From NCBI RefSeq assembly GCF_029227915.1, contig NC_079876.1:25258328-25322327 (forward strand): a stretch of DNA of 64,000 nucleotides, read 5' to 3'. Source of the stretch: Hydractinia symbiolongicarpus. Taxonomy: Eukaryota; Cnidaria; Hydrozoa; Anthoathecata; Hydractiniidae. A program made the position numbers and the translations under genes. Position 1 is the stretch's first letter; each line of letters starts with the position of its first letter. Shown here piece after piece: positions 20,501 through 33,672 of the stretch. A model generated the notes under the pieces. That model saw only the letters and a program-made list of their open reading frames with translations, was not told the DNA's origin and made no database searches.

Positions 20501-21050
20501 ACAACATACATAATTGTCGATTTCATTTTATTGTTTAAAACCTTGTGTTTTATTTTGGTTGGCTTACATCATGAAACATCAGAAAAAATATCTTGCGTTG
20601 TTTATACTTTTGACACAAATATTTATCGTAAAAATAAAAGCAAATAAAGAGAGAAAATTATTTGTATTTTGATACAAGGTTGTGTTTTTGTTGAGTTCTT
20701 TAAAGTATTTCATTATGAGTAATTTCTTCCTTTTTTTCTTAGCTCTTCGGAAAATTTTATGTTGGACGATAAGAAATTTTATAAGTTTGTAATTTTCCTT
20801 AAAACCAGTCCATAAAATATCCTTATGAAATTAGTTTTACTCTCTCTTCTCACTTATAAATCAATTTCATCTTTTGTGTTTAATATTTTTATTGTTAATT
20901 CGTCAAGTTCGATCAGTCCAGAGGACTAGGTCAACGATATAACACTTTTACAGATGTCAAAAAGTTATAAGATTTCTTTCTTGCAATAATTTTATACCAA
21001 CTAAATTTTACAAACAACTTTCACGATTAATTTTTGATGATAAGTTCATA
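17520..21050. other. AT-rich intergenic stretch
   Basis: I find no coding exon with splice support. There are AT microsatellite runs at 18830-18900 and a fold-back at 20349-20424. The longer open frames are AT-driven and start without context. Confidence 0.4.
20349..20424. repeat. imperfect palindrome
   Basis: GAAACTGGTCAATTTCAAAT at the left pairs with GTAATTGACCGGTTTT at the right, and CCGTTCTATTTC pairs with GAAATAGACCGG around a central AATTT. The whole is a 76-bp imperfect hairpin. A fragment of the same sequence (AAATCTCAAACCG) recurs near 31539. Confidence 0.55.
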
Positions 21051-21053
21051 AAA

Positions 21054-21060
21054 TATAAAG
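21054..21060 (+). promoter_or_regulatory. possible TATA box of gene B
   Basis: TATAAAG lies about 75 nt upstream of the proposed start codon of gene B at 21132. In such AT-rich DNA this is weak evidence. Confidence 0.3.
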
Positions 21061-21131
21061 TATAATACAATGAAGTTTAACAGATTCGACTTTTTATGAA
21101 CGAAAAGTTCTAAAATAGTTAAACTGAAAAT

Positions 21132-24100
21132 ATGACGTATGTATTTTGGGGACATTTGGGTACTTAACTGAGGTGCTGGAAAATTAACTAATGCTTGTTT
21201 AACCATCTGAACGTAATTTTATGTTTAAAGTTTGCCCGACTGGATTGTTTTTAACCCTCTCAAGCAATCCGTTAACTCATAACGCACAGGCCTCGAAAAA
21301 TTTGGGCTACAGTTGCGCAAACTACACCTGTAATACCTTATTCTGTTTAGACAAAATAAAGGCTGCTACCTTCTCTTTCTCTTCGCCCTACCTTGTGCTT
21401 CATACATCACTAGATTGTCATGCAAATATCACGCCAACTTTACAATCATCTCCGATACGAAGTATAATGGGACGGTTCAAGAAACTCATTCAACCGTTTC
21501 CGGCCAGGATTGTGCTTCATTGTGCCTATCACGTGATACCTGCTCGTACGTCAATTATAATATCATTGACAGTACATGCCATCTCTTGGAATTGGATTCT
21601 GGGACGGAACAAAGTGCAAGTGGTTGGAAGTTCTATTCGACAAATTATGGCGTGCAAAACGTACGTTTGAGTTTTATGAATTTGTATTTGCTCTTTCGGC
21701 GCTTCGATTTCACGTGATAAAGAAAAGAAAGTTAAACAATAAATAAAATTATTTTTGTTTTACAAATTAGAAAATAACATAGAGCTAATAAAAAAACTTT
21801 CAGCCGTACTAAGCAAGAATTCCTACTTATAAGCCCGTTGTGATAAACATGCGAAGGGTCTAGTTAGCCTCACTGCTAATAAATGATATACAACTTTATG
21901 CGCATATTTCTACAGCATATACCGTATTTCTCTATATTAATAATAGCCGTATTTTATCTCTTTTTTTCGCAAGCGTGCTGCATAAACAAACACAAAGTGC
22001 GAAAAAATTTAATTTTTCAACGGCTGACGACTAATACTAACGCCTAATCTATATTATAATACCCGTATACGTCTGTCTGTCTGTCACGCAAGATTATAGC
22101 TTAGCTGCGCAAGTAGCGAGACGCACGTGATGCGGTATAAAAAGGACGGGCGAACCCGTGGATTTTTCCACGGCCTAACGACCAGTACTGTAATTTTACT
22201 GCTACAGGGTTCGCGTTTCAATAAAGCCTGGATTACTTAAAAGGTGGGAATTTAGAGTGACTGGATAATTTTGTCAAAGCATAACAATCTGATTAAGAAT
22301 ATTTTCAATGAAAGAAAATTCAGCAAATTTTTAAAATTGTCACATCAAAACGCAAGAAATCATACAAACACAAGAAGACTACAAAAATTTTCTATTTTTT
22401 AACTGAAATTCTAACATACATTCGAAAATATTATAAGATCCTACTGGTTCGGCGGAAACGTGAAGAACTTAGGTACAGTACAAACTCGATAAAAAAACAT
22501 ACAGCAATTCCATGTTTCTTCAATTCATGACGAAAATCCTGCTTTAATAGTGAGCAGGGAGTGTTAAGCAGATTAGAATGTTAGAGAGACGGGGATTGAA
22601 GAGTATGCGATAGACAGACTTCCTTCACTTCCTTATCAAAAACTATTTTCAAAATGATCTATAGAATATGCTGCATTTGACATCGATTTAAAACCGATAT
22701 CTAAAGTCGGAATATCGGGAAGGCTTTGATCAGGACATTTATTTAAATTGCAAAAATTCTTCAACTTAACCATGCTATATCCGAAATAAATTAATACATT
22801 GAAATACACTGAAAAATATTAGCAAAGCTCTGTAGAACGGTTTACGCAAATTCATCGTCGGTCACAAAAAAAATCTTTCAGCAAGTACCGTTTACACCGT
22901 TGATTTGCGTCGTGTTCAAAATGATAGCGAAATGGCTACTTTGAACTTAGGTTGCATGAAATAGCAAGGTAGATTTACGAAGGGCTAACATAAAAGGACC
23001 GAAATATATGTAACGGGTCAACCCGTCAATTTTTCCACGACTGGTTTTAATATTTCGTAACTTATCTATCTATTTATAGAGAGGTCCATTTTGTCAATCA
23101 TATTCACCTTGTCCACTAACTTCTGCCTGCATCGACACTTGCACACACCCTTGGTATCAGTGTATAGGTAAGTTAATGTTTCAATATACTTTTACGAAAT
23201 TAGAGTTCTTGATAATTTCTCGAGGAACTAATTTAGGTGATATTCTTACATATACGTTACTTTCGCGCACATATTTAGAATAAATATCTTTGGGAGTGTT
23301 CAAAAAATGTAAATGTTGCCAAAATTTGTTAATTTAAAGCTGTTCACATACTATAGCTACAACTAAAAGGTCCATGCACATGCTTAGATACTAAAGACTG
23401 AGTTCTTTGTTATGTATAGAGCAGAGTTCATCGCTTGCAAATTTCGACCTTTTTTGCCCTACTCTAACTTGGTGTAGCATTTAAAAAATCAAATTAAATC
23501 AAAGAGAGATTATTAACCTATATACGGTCCGGAGCTTTTCAAACATATTATGACCATAGGCTTTTTCAAATTGAATCAAACTTGGCACACTTATAGTAGA
23601 CCACAAAAGGAACAAAATGGCAGCAATAAATCTTTGCTAATGTCAGTATTTTTTCTGTGACGTCATCGAAGGCTTGTAATTTTATCAAAATATATTTCTA
23701 TGTACTTAAAATTCTATTACTTTAGTTTTAGAGCGAATTTTTACATTCTGTTTTATGTTTCTGAAAGTTACTAAAAGTTAGTTAAAATAAATTCCGGTTT
23801 TTACATAGTTTACTTTAAATGTTTTAAAAAAATTGCCCGGAAATCCGGTTTTTACCGACGAGAAATCGGATTAGTCACGTGACCAAAACATATTGGAGGA
23901 TTCTACTCGATGAAACAAAGTTATATTGTAAGTTACAAATTCTAAGGATAAACCTAACAAGAGGATTTCAAAGAGATTTTTAGGGGTAGTTTCTAGTAAT
24001 AGCCAATATCATAGCCTCTAAAAGATATGAGACCAAAAAATTTGACACGCAGGTCTCTGATAAATAAATATCGAAACTCCGTAATTATCATAGCCATCAA

Positions 24101-25420
24101 ACGTAGCATAAAGGAGTTAGTAAGGAAAAACCTTCAGATATCCAAAATATATTCTCCTTCTCACTAAGCTTTCGCCAACACCCAGGTCGACATGTTCACA
24201 CTAATTCTAAATTGTTTAAACGTTCGAAATAAAATACTAAATATATCAAAAGGAATAAGATTGTAACAATAGAACTAGCAAAATAATTCCAACGGCATAG
24301 ACTTCTCCGTGTTATTCAAAATAGGACGGTCACGCTCAATTAATAAACTTTCCATCAAAGTAACTTTGAAATCATTAGACTCTTCTGCAAGTATTAAACG
24401 ATGCCGGAGAGTGATTACAAATTATCAAATATTCGAGAACAGTAGTGACCTGAGGACCAAGTTTGACAAGTTTACCTGTAAGTGCAGAAATACCCATGTG
24501 CTCAGACATACGGACTTTAAAATGGTGTTCTGTTTTTCTAATATAAATACATACAAGTACTGCACTTTAAACAGTAAACGAGTCCAGAGCGTAATGCTCC
24601 CCCCCTTTTATGTTGGTTTTGATAAATACTAAGTAGACAGTCTTTATAATGTAGATAGCCAAAAAATTAATCTGTAAAATATTTACGAATTAAACACAAA
24701 TACTCTTACAAGAGAATGCTTCAGAGTGCGCATGTATTTTCGAAAAGTAAATCCTGAAAGTTTTCCAAGAAATGTGTAACATTTTCTGACCGAAATAGGA
24801 AATAGGAAAATAGGCAACAGCTGTGATAACCTGATGACGGCAAAAAACAAACAAAAAAAAACAACAACAATAACTAAAGAATTAGTTTCAGTATTTGTTT
24901 CCATGTCAGCTACATCACACGTGTTTTTACCAGAAATAGACTTTATAGAAGTAATGGAAAATTTGTGTTTGGTTTCCACTCTACTTAAAGTAGTTTTACT
25001 TTTTAAAACATTTTTTTCAAAGATAACCAGTTCCGAAAAGTGACAGACGCGGGATACAATTCTTATCCAAACACCGGCGGTTATCCAGCATCAAATATAG
25101 CTGACAATGACTTGGGTACATTCGGTAATACTGGTTCTGACCCTAACTCTTGGATGTCAATTAATCTTGGCTTCAGAAGCGGTATTCGATTCATAACTGT
25201 GAAAATCTATAGTCATGCAAATAACTACAAGTTAGACATAGGATATATCGACAGTAGATATGGAAATAAATTTTGTGCAGATGTTCCAAGCATTATTTAT
25301 AAAGAAATTAAGGTGGAATGCAGCAGATATTTGATTGGACAGTTTATTGTACTTTATCATACATCAGGTACCTACCTTCCTTTGTATATTTACGAATTAA
25401 GTGCTTACATCGACGTTTGA
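21132..25420 (+). CDS. gene B: secreted PAN/apple, Cys-rich and F5/8C (discoidin) protein (spliced)
   Basis: Proposed exons 21132-21136, 21351-21660, 23080-23167 and 25023-25420 join in frame (801 nt, 266 residues). The first contributes only ATG AC before GTATGTAT. Joined to the second it gives MTQNKGCYLLFLFALPCAS, a credible signal peptide. Next comes a PAN/apple-like domain (C at SCKYH, DCASLC, DTCSYVNYN, STCHLLE). A short Cys-rich segment follows (CQSYSPC, SAC, DTC, YQC), half of an EGF-like module. The C-terminal F5/8 type C domain reads YPASNIADNDLGTFGNT, SWMSINLG, VKIYS and a closing ELSAY strand. Discoidin folds bind sugars or lipids, so an extracellular lectin in recognition or matrix is likely. 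The start exon is the least certain part. Confidence 0.6.
21351..21660 (+). CDS. gene B exon 2: signal peptide end and PAN/apple domain
   Basis: Acceptor TTATTCTGTTTAG, phase-2 entry, and a phase-0 exit at AAAAC then GTACGT. The PAN pattern is visible: a Cys pair near the start, the QDCASLCLSRDTCSYVNYN core typical of apple domains, then STCHLLELDSG. A second acceptor at 21412-21413 would give the same frame without the hydrophobic leader. Confidence 0.65.
22048..22185 (+). mobile_element. Helitron-like short element in a gene B intron
   Basis: The element starts TCTATATTATAATACCCG after an A and includes GTCTGTCTGTCTGTCACG. It ends with the perfect hairpin core CCGTGGATTTTTCCACGG, followed by CCTAACGACCAG and T. 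It is 138 bp, with a central segment absent from the 12390 copy. Confidence 0.65.
23080..23167 (+). CDS. gene B exon 3: truncated EGF-like Cys-rich segment
   Basis: Eighty-eight bases lie between acceptor CTATCTATTTATAG and a strong donor (TATAG then GTAAGT). It enters in phase 0 and leaves in phase 1, exactly linking the PAN and discoidin exons. It encodes RGPFCQSYSPCPLTSACIDT then CTHPWYQCI, with five Cys, like the first half of an EGF module. Confidence 0.6.
24000..24120 (+). repeat. interspersed repeat shared with 56935-57060
   Basis: GGTAGTTTCTAGTAATAGCC and the next 100 bases align with sequence at 56935 (GGTAGTTTCGAGTAATAGCT), including a matching run that ends near ATCATA(G/T)(C/G)C. 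The two are diverged copies of an unnamed dispersed repeat, this one within the last intron of gene B. Confidence 0.5.
25023..25420 (+). CDS. gene B last exon: F5/8 type C (discoidin) domain
   Basis: Acceptor ACATTTTTTTCAAAG, phase-1 entry, stop TGA at 25418-25420. The exon encodes a compact discoidin or fucolectin-like domain of about 130 residues: GYNSYPNTGGYPASNIADND, WMSINLGF, IRFITVKIYSH, then CADVP and ECSRYLIGQFIVLYH as the paired Cys strands. It fits the F5/8C family from start to end. Confidence 0.75.
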
Positions 25421-25901
25421 ATGAATTCATCTTGTTTTTGAATAGATGGGTTGCGGCGTGACGTTTTGATTATGTAAAAGAACAATAGACATGCGCACGC
25501 ATATGCGCAGGTTAAAAATATAAACAACAGACCGCAATGATCTAAGACAAGATCTGCGTTTAAGAAATGAATATAATAGTTGACAAAAAAAACCAATTCC
25601 AATGTATTTTTAATTTTGTATTCTTGAAAATCTATAAATCAATCGGCAATTTGACCCATGTGTTCCTTTCTTCTCTCGCCTTTCAAGATGCGCGCGCATG
25701 TACGTGACTCTGTAAACACTGGTAACTCATCTATAAGCAATGACCGACGCGTAGATTAAGTTAGGCATTAAAGTTATAAAGACGAAATTCCACTTCATCG
25801 TGCGTCCGAGAGGCACAATGTCCCCTGGAAACAGAAATACGCGCTCAAATTCAAAATAGCGGCGATTCAGCAAACTCATGGTTAAATTACGTTATGATAC
25901 A

Positions 25902-26390
25902 CAGTGCCGTAACCGCCGGGGGGGGGGGGGGCACTGTTCTACTCATGGTCAAGATCACTGAATGTTTTAAGGGGGTGGCAGCACATTTTAAAAAGTCCAA
26001 ATGCGATGTAAATTTTCTAAAAAGTGGCAGCACTCTTAAAATTTTTAGTGTTCTTATCATTTTTTATATTATTGTAGTCGTGTAATGTAACTATGTATCT
26101 CTTTCTATCTTTTGGTGTCTGATTGAAATTTTTATCTAAATTTTTATGCCAATTAAACAATGCAGCTTTTGTAAATTACAAAAATATCGAAACATTCTTT
26201 TTAACATTCAACCATGAGATCGTTGACGTCTGGTAGTGATTTTCCGCCAATCCAGAGATGTAAATTTTACAAATTTCCCTAACGGCGCTCACCATGGGGG
26301 GCGTCTAGGGTAGCCACTATATAAAGCGAAATTTAAATATCTAATTTTTCTATACCCCCCCTTCCCAATATTAAAATTGTGGTTACGGCA
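25902..26390. mobile_element. non-autonomous hAT-like element with 8-bp target duplication
   Basis: The left end CAGTGCCGTAACC and right end GGTTACGGCA are inverted repeats. ATGATACA occurs immediately outside both (25894-25901 and 26391-26398), an 8-bp duplication as expected for hAT transposons, whose ends often begin CAG. A 14-base G run (25918-25931) follows the left end and a C run precedes the right end. No transposase is present. Confidence 0.75.
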
Positions 26391-26399
26391 ATGATACAC

Positions 26400-29300
26400 T
26401 AAAACGCTTTCAGCGCTCATAAAAATTTGCAAAAAGATTTTGACTTTTGAAACCAATAGCGCTTACATATGGCCCATTATTAAGATCTTTGATACGTGCG
26501 TCTTGAAGCTACGCGCTGAAAGTGGATCTTCGGCTGGTTAGCTACATAAAAAAATATTTCGAAACTTTGAAGTTAAAAATTAATTTCTTAAGCTTTGCTT
26601 TGACAATGCTATGCAAACTCTGTAATTGATTTTATTGTCACTGTTTTGTCTCATACTTTTTACAGCATAATGTCATTTTTAAATTTCTAACGCTCGCCTC
26701 AGATTATGTGACTATGACTAGCGTTTTATTGAGGGGTGCCCGCTGCTGACGTCAGCAGGAAAGTCGTTTATCGCTATATATTATCGCGTATTATCTTTAA
26801 CGACGGTATTTTTTTGTAACTCTTTCTTCTTTATAAAAAAATAACAAAAAAGTGAAAAAAGTGTATATTAGAAATTGCACTGATTATAGATTTACTAAGA
26901 AACTTTAATTTTGTTCCGTTTTATTTACTAAATGAAAAACCGAGTTTATATGTATCTTTATATACTTTATATTTCCAGTGGAAAAATAATTTGAACATAG
27001 TTTTTAATATTTGGAGATTTTGCATTCTTTAGCATTTGTAGAAATTTGTAAATTAATATTGAAAAGAAAAATTGAAACTATATACCAGTTTATTTGGCAT
27101 GAAACTCAAATAATTTCGGCATTGTCAGTTCTATCAAAAACATGGATTAAGGGAAAAGAAAAAATATACAAAAGTCTTATTTATTGAAAGTGTGTTGCGG
27201 TGCTTTTTTCGTCCAGTTTTTCCTGGAGAATGTAAATGCAAAAAATAGAATAAGCCGGTAAAGGTTCTTCTAATAGAATTCTGTATATATTTTTGTACGA
27301 AGCATTTACAATATTTAGTATTTTATTAAGCACGAAGAATATTCTGAAATTGATATTTTGCGTGCACGTCTGAAAATTTAATTTGAAAACCTCACCAGAA
27401 ATACAAGTCAGTGTTCTACACTATTTGCAGGTCCTATACTAAATTGATCTATGGAATTTTGTTAGCCCATTAGTATCTTTTACCGCGTTTTTGATTTTGA
27501 TTTCTTTTATTGCCCAATTTTCCTTGTTTTTAATTTAAAAGTAAAATGTTGAGGATGGCAGAAAAATTGTGGATTTTAAAGTAATTCAATTCAATTCAAT
27601 TCAGTTATTTTATTCCTTTATTATGATATAGCTTCAATTTGACGAATTGTATATACACTATTGTTATAATATAAAATATAATAAATATTGTCGTTTGTTG
27701 TTCACTGTGTTTGAAAACATCATAAGCCAGTATGTTTGAAGAAAGTTGGGCTATTTATTAAGCTTTTTAGCAAGGTTTGCTTAAAATTAGGCGGACCCTA
27801 ACTAAAAAGACAATGCCTGCATTGACAGTTGAAAAATAAACTCGCTGCAACAAAGCATCTGCGTAGAAACCAGGAGAATCCTCACGAAAAACCGAACTGA
27901 CCTAATGAGACACTTTGCTTGTTTATTTTCCAGGTAAAATAAACAACCATTGTGGAGTAAACAAGCACTGACAGGAAAATAGGACAAACAAACATACAAG
28001 ACATGCAAAGCAAAGGTTCTCTTCGAGTAATTCCACAAACGTAAGCCGAGCATTATATAAGCAAGAAAGGTGGAAAGTATGAACTAAATAAATGAGCTCA
28101 CTCATCATGATATCAACAGTCGCTTCTTGTTTAATTATTCCCTAGTCTACAAAAAGGGTCAATAACAAGAGAATAATTTAAAGTGGCAACGCGACATCCA
28201 TGAACGCGACATCTATAACTACACGGATACTGAATGTTTTTTTCCCAATGCAATATCAAAACCAGTCAGTATTCGTCTTAATAACTGACCTTATCTGTTC
28301 AGAAACTATATTTACAGATGTCAAGTCACTAGGGAAGAAGAAAAGCATTTTAATACTTTGAAGATTCAAGATCGTTTAGTTTTTTAAACTGCAAGTTCAC
28401 AAAAAATCCTATGTTTTCCTTTATGTTTTCAGTACCATTTTAAAAAATGCTTTGTAAACCCGGAAGCATGGCTCCTTACAAAGACTTGTTAAAGTAAACC
28501 GCAGATGAACCAATCAGATCGCCGGGTTTTTATTCATTCTAATCAAGCACTGCAGCACGACTTTCAAATATAAAACAACTTGATATCTCACCGTGTTAAA
28601 TAAACACGTAAAATATATCTATTATAAAAAAAAATTTCCTTAGGTTACGGCACACCTATTCAAATTATGTAGGTCGAGATTACTCATCTGGGAAAAACAT
28701 AAGGATCAATTAGTGGAATTAATCTTAGCGGTTTTATTAAAAAAACCGGAAGTATCGTTAAGTTTCTTTTCCCCTTTTTTCTCACTGTGGTTTGCTAAAC
28801 ACTATTTAACTCTGTCTTGTTGTATGCTGATTTACTTCATTACATTCTTTTGCGTGCTTACAATTCAGTCTTGTGATTTATGGGGTTTCGTATTTAGTTC
28901 CAGTCTTAACGTTTATAACACGAGCAACAACACCCTTTCTCACAATTCGATTAACCATCAGATCTGTAACAAGTTAAAGAGAATGTCCGCCCACCCACTC
29001 CTTAAACAGTTTTTAAAAGGTAATTGCCTTGCTTTAAGCTTAGAAATATGCCATTTCTACATGGTTTCTTTTCAGAAAATAGCTAAATAAAACCAATCTC
29101 ATTTGGCTACGATGTACCGAACGTGGACTTAAATCAGTAGGAAAAAGGCCTCCAAGACTTTACAATAATTGAAACAGCGAAGTTATCTGTGTGCCAAATA
29201 ACTTTTTACTTCATCAAAAAATATATGTACATAATACAAAAGAAACAACAAGCAAGGTTATTTCGGTGGAGCAAAGCGAATTAGAAAATAATTGTTGTTG

Positions 29301-30235
29301 TTCTTAAACTTCAAAAAATAAAATAGAAACTGAATTCTTAAGCAGTGAAACCTTTCCATAACAGACACCATTTGGACCTTAAAATATGTCCCCTCTTGGC
29401 AGGTGTTTGCTATATAGTGGCCTTACTAAATTGACTTATATTGCTTCCTTTAAAAAAATGTCAGGGTATAGCAAAATTTGCTGCAAAGAGTGTGAAATGG
29501 ATGAGTTCAGGACAAGTGAGCTTAAGTGAGATAATATATTGCCAACATGGTTTTGAAGTAACCACATCCAATGGTAAACTAAAAAAGTCTAAGGTAATTT
29601 TTGAAGTAACTGTAACCCATAAAAACCACGACAACGAAAATGAAGAAAAGGACGCGCAGACGATGAATCAATCATCAAACCAGGAATTGAAAAAAAGTTC
29701 TAAAAGCTGTTGGGATTCTCGAAGATTTTAGCCTCATTTCAAAGTCGGGAGGGGACTATCATGAAATCGCTTAAGAACAACAATTGTAATGTTGAAAAAA
29801 TAGTCGAACTTTGATCTCGGATTTTTTTGTGAAATAATAAATTGTTATGCTTAACTTTTACAATTTTTTTTTATTTTTAGATATTTATTTACCCCCTATT
29901 CCCTTATATTTTTTCTTGGGGAAATTCTCGGTACAAAGAGAAATACAACATAGAATCATGCTAAATCAACCATTCTCAAAAACAAACAATTCGTAACTCT
30001 CTAATAGCCGAACACTCTATAACTCACATGATTTCTAATTCAGTGTACGCAAAAATTTAGAAGATTTTAGATAGAATTAGTGAAAGAAGCAAATAATATC
30101 AGAAAATCGGATTGATCAAATTTTTGACCCCAGATCTCTTTGAGATAAACCTTGAGGCATTAACAGATGCAGAATATAAGTAGATTGGATCTATATCCCA
30201 CAAAAGAACATCCATTTATTTCATAGATATAAGAC
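26400..30235. other. AT-rich stretch without a supported gene
   Basis: It holds a (TTCAA)n microsatellite at 27584-27604 and several chance ORFs. One stretch, 29465-29731, follows an acceptor-like AAAATGTCAG and stays open with a charged composition, but it shows no domain. I would not call it a gene without transcript support. Confidence 0.35.
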
Positions 30236-30498
30236 TTACCAACCTCGCCTCCAGGGCTCTTTTTCTCTTTCTGACAATCTTGACAGCGAGAAGAAATAGT
30301 CCTAACACCGACTTATCATTGTCGCAATTTTTATGCAATGACTTCTCAACATGACGGATGTGTTTTTTTTACTTAACGAAAAAACGCACGCTATAAATTC
30401 GGCCAAAAAGAAAGTTAAGATTTGCTATTCATTGGGAGGGACATTTATTATTACTGGGTGACTCTACGGAACACTTCCTTAGAGGAGATGGCCCATAA

Positions 30499-30690
30499 AA
30501 TCTATAAGAAGATTGATCTTTTTCTCCTTCCGACAGACAAAGCCTGAGAAAAAGGTTTATGAACAAAACAACGCGTTTGATCACAGAATGGGCGATCTAT
30601 AAGAAGATTGATATTTTTCTCCTTCCGACAGGCAAAGCCTGAAAAAAAGGTTTATGAACAAAACAACACGTTTGATCACAGAATGAGCGA
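30499..30690. repeat. 95-bp tandem duplication
   Basis: Two adjacent units of 95 bp begin TCTATAAGAAGATTGAT at 30501 and 30596 and differ at only a handful of positions, so the duplication is recent. The unit has no intact frame. Confidence 0.8.
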
Positions 30691-33672
30691 ACAACACTCT
30701 ATTAAAAGATATAACAATAAAAGCACTGAAAGTTTTGCCAGCTCTACTTACCTAGATCCACAGGATAGCTAAAACACTCTGTGGATCAGGTATTAGTACA
30801 GCAGACTCAAAACGTTTCCTCAGAATAATCAGCAACACTGGTCAGGAAAAATGTTTTAAAAGGAAATTAATCAGGATATATGGCATTGATGTTAGTGAAC
30901 CTGATGATAGGACAAAAGTAATCTACAATTTATAAAAGAGATGCTGGCTTCAAAAAACAGCGACTAATAAATCAATTAAATTTGCGTCAATCAGTTTCGG
31001 TAAAACTGCGTTATGAAACAAAATTTTTCAGATAAGTGTCATCATTGGGTTGCTATCACTGCTTTTTCTTAAAATCTAAAAATATTTATTTTTAACATTA
31101 CAGAAAAATCAACAATTCGAGATAATGATGAACAACCAAAAGCAAAAAAGAACAAAAAAAAACTTGCATTCTTCAAAAAACATATTGATGAAAAATTACC
31201 AACGCCGAATTAAAAGCTCTTTCGCAAATTACACTGACAGTGAACAACGAAGATCACCTTTTCTAATTCGGAAATCATTAACATTTATTCGAAATTAAAT
31301 TTCAGCATTAAGAAACTCGTCATCGCAGAACGAAGTTATAGATCAACGCCAGCTGAAAAAAAGATGAAGGGATAGTGAAGTGTCTGGAAATTTTCTTTTG
31401 ACAGATACAAGTGTGTATGTTTTTTTGACTCACACTGTTCATAATTGTTTATATTATTTCTAGAGAAAAAGTCATAAATATATAATATCTCATTTCAAAT
31501 TTCAAATGAGGCATGAATAGGAAGTTTGTTATTCAAAATCTCAAACCGATAGAAAATGCCGAAATGTTTCTTTTTACAGTGGTTTTGTAAGTAAAAAGTA
31601 TTTTTTGATTTCAATTAATGACTATTTTCACTGCTTTAGAACTATTCGTTATCAGTCATTTCATTTTGTAGATGTAATGTGGCGAAATGTTAAAGGCGGG
31701 ACTAAACACCAAATATGGACAGTTGTTATGACCCATATAAAACATGGCGATAATCGACTAAACGGAGGAGGTCGAAAATTTAGGGTCTACGAACTGCGGA
31801 ATTGAATCTTCGTGGACTTTTATGTAGATATTTTTAACCGTACTACAATAATATCTTTATTCGTTTTAATTAATTTTTAACTAATTCTTATCTCGGTAGT
31901 TACAGGCGTTCTGCTAAAATGTTTAAATATATCTGCTGTTAAAATTGGAAAAATTAACTTCTACACGCAAATTTTCAAGTTTATGAAGTTTTCGGATTTT
32001 TAGGGCGTCTAAAAGAAGGGAAACAGCTTCATTTTTTTAAATTTGTCCTTCTTTAGTGTCAATGTAAAAACTTTTACTGTCAAAGTAAAAACTGAATGGA
32101 TGTAGTTTGGCTCAACACAACGCATCAAAAATAAGATCTTGGAAACAGGATCCATGAAAGAAATGAAACTTTTTACATATATTTACATATTTTAGTAGTT
32201 TGTGAATGGCTATTCCGTATAAATATTTGTTATATATAAATAAAAAAATAAAAATAAGGAGCAAACAATTACAGTGCAACCTAGAGACATTCAGCGTGCG
32301 TGCATTTTCTTAAACGTTTGGTAAATCCTGCAGATACTTCCACTTAATTTGTCGTGCATCTATGAGAATAAAGGTTCACATGACTGGAAAAAGAAAGCCA
32401 GCCTGGTTTTTCTTATCTGCATCCTTATCAGTACAAAAAACTAAGTACTCCACAGATGTAGGTTTTAAAACAATGAAAATTTCGACATGACTATCTGTTT
32501 GATCTTTTGGAATAGTGACAGAAGGTACGGTTAAAAAAGATTTTCATATTTAGATAGTGTCTTAATAGACAATAGAAATGCGGGACAGTTTTATCTAGTG
32601 CTATCTTTATTATTATTTGATTTAAAAGTTATTTTCCTGAAAAATTACTTAGCAACCACCTTTCTCAAATTTATTCTGTTTGATGTGTCACAGCTGTTTT
32701 CGAGGAGAAATATAGAAAAATGCAGCATAAGTTAACTGAATAATACTACAAACAATTCCATTGTGATAACGAAGTCGAAGTATGTTTATTTGCGTTCAAT
32801 TTGTCAGACATTTTAGTTGGTTTCCAAAGGATGTCTTTCTTTCAAATGAAACAAGGTGTGATGAAGTCCTTCCTTGATCTTATCAATATTTTTTCTTATT
32901 AATTTTCATTATTAATAAACAATTTTGTCGTGTTAAATGTTGACAAAAACAAGCCGAAAAATGTTAGGGTGCTCAGAAATTTTGAGTTTGTTTTATTTAG
33001 ACTTTCTTAAAAGAACACGAGCCTTAGATCTTGTTAAAAAGATAAGAATTAAGAACGGCTTAAAACTAGGAATCAGAGTACGAATTTCCAACAAAATAAG
33101 AAAATTCCAGGATATAAATTATCTCGCCATTATCTCTCACCCTACATATACGAAATAGTAGCTACATTGCTCTAGTAGTTCATTAACAACAAAAACAACT
33201 ATTTTCACTAAACAAAATTAAAAGAAATTGTATGAAAAAAAATATATAAAATAAGACATGACTCTTGACAGGCCTGTTATTCTTTCCTTAGCTTAATTAA
33301 TAAGCATTAGATAAATGATGCCATGCATAATTATAATTCATTTAGGGGACGTTCTCTGGATAATATCACAACTTTATTGCGCGTAAATAAAACAGCCTCG
33401 GGCGTTAATTTAAATTATCAGCCCTGTGTTTTTGATGCGTTCAAAAAATACGGGCCGATAGATAATGGGTTTACAGCCCGCTTCCTGGGTTGTAATGTTG
33501 TTATCAGCCCGTAAACTATAATAGAATGTCTTCTGTTTTATTCGATCGAACATTTGAATTTCTTGTTTCTCGGAGACAAAAAACAAAACAAAAAAATCTG
33601 ACGAGAAACAAAATTAGTAGCAAAATGGCACAAGATAATTTGATTTTGGTGTGTTAATTTCTAGCCAAAATT

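Noticed and set aside
28713-29090. 125-codon hydrophobic plus-strand frame
   Set aside because: AT-rich composition, no ATG context, no domain.
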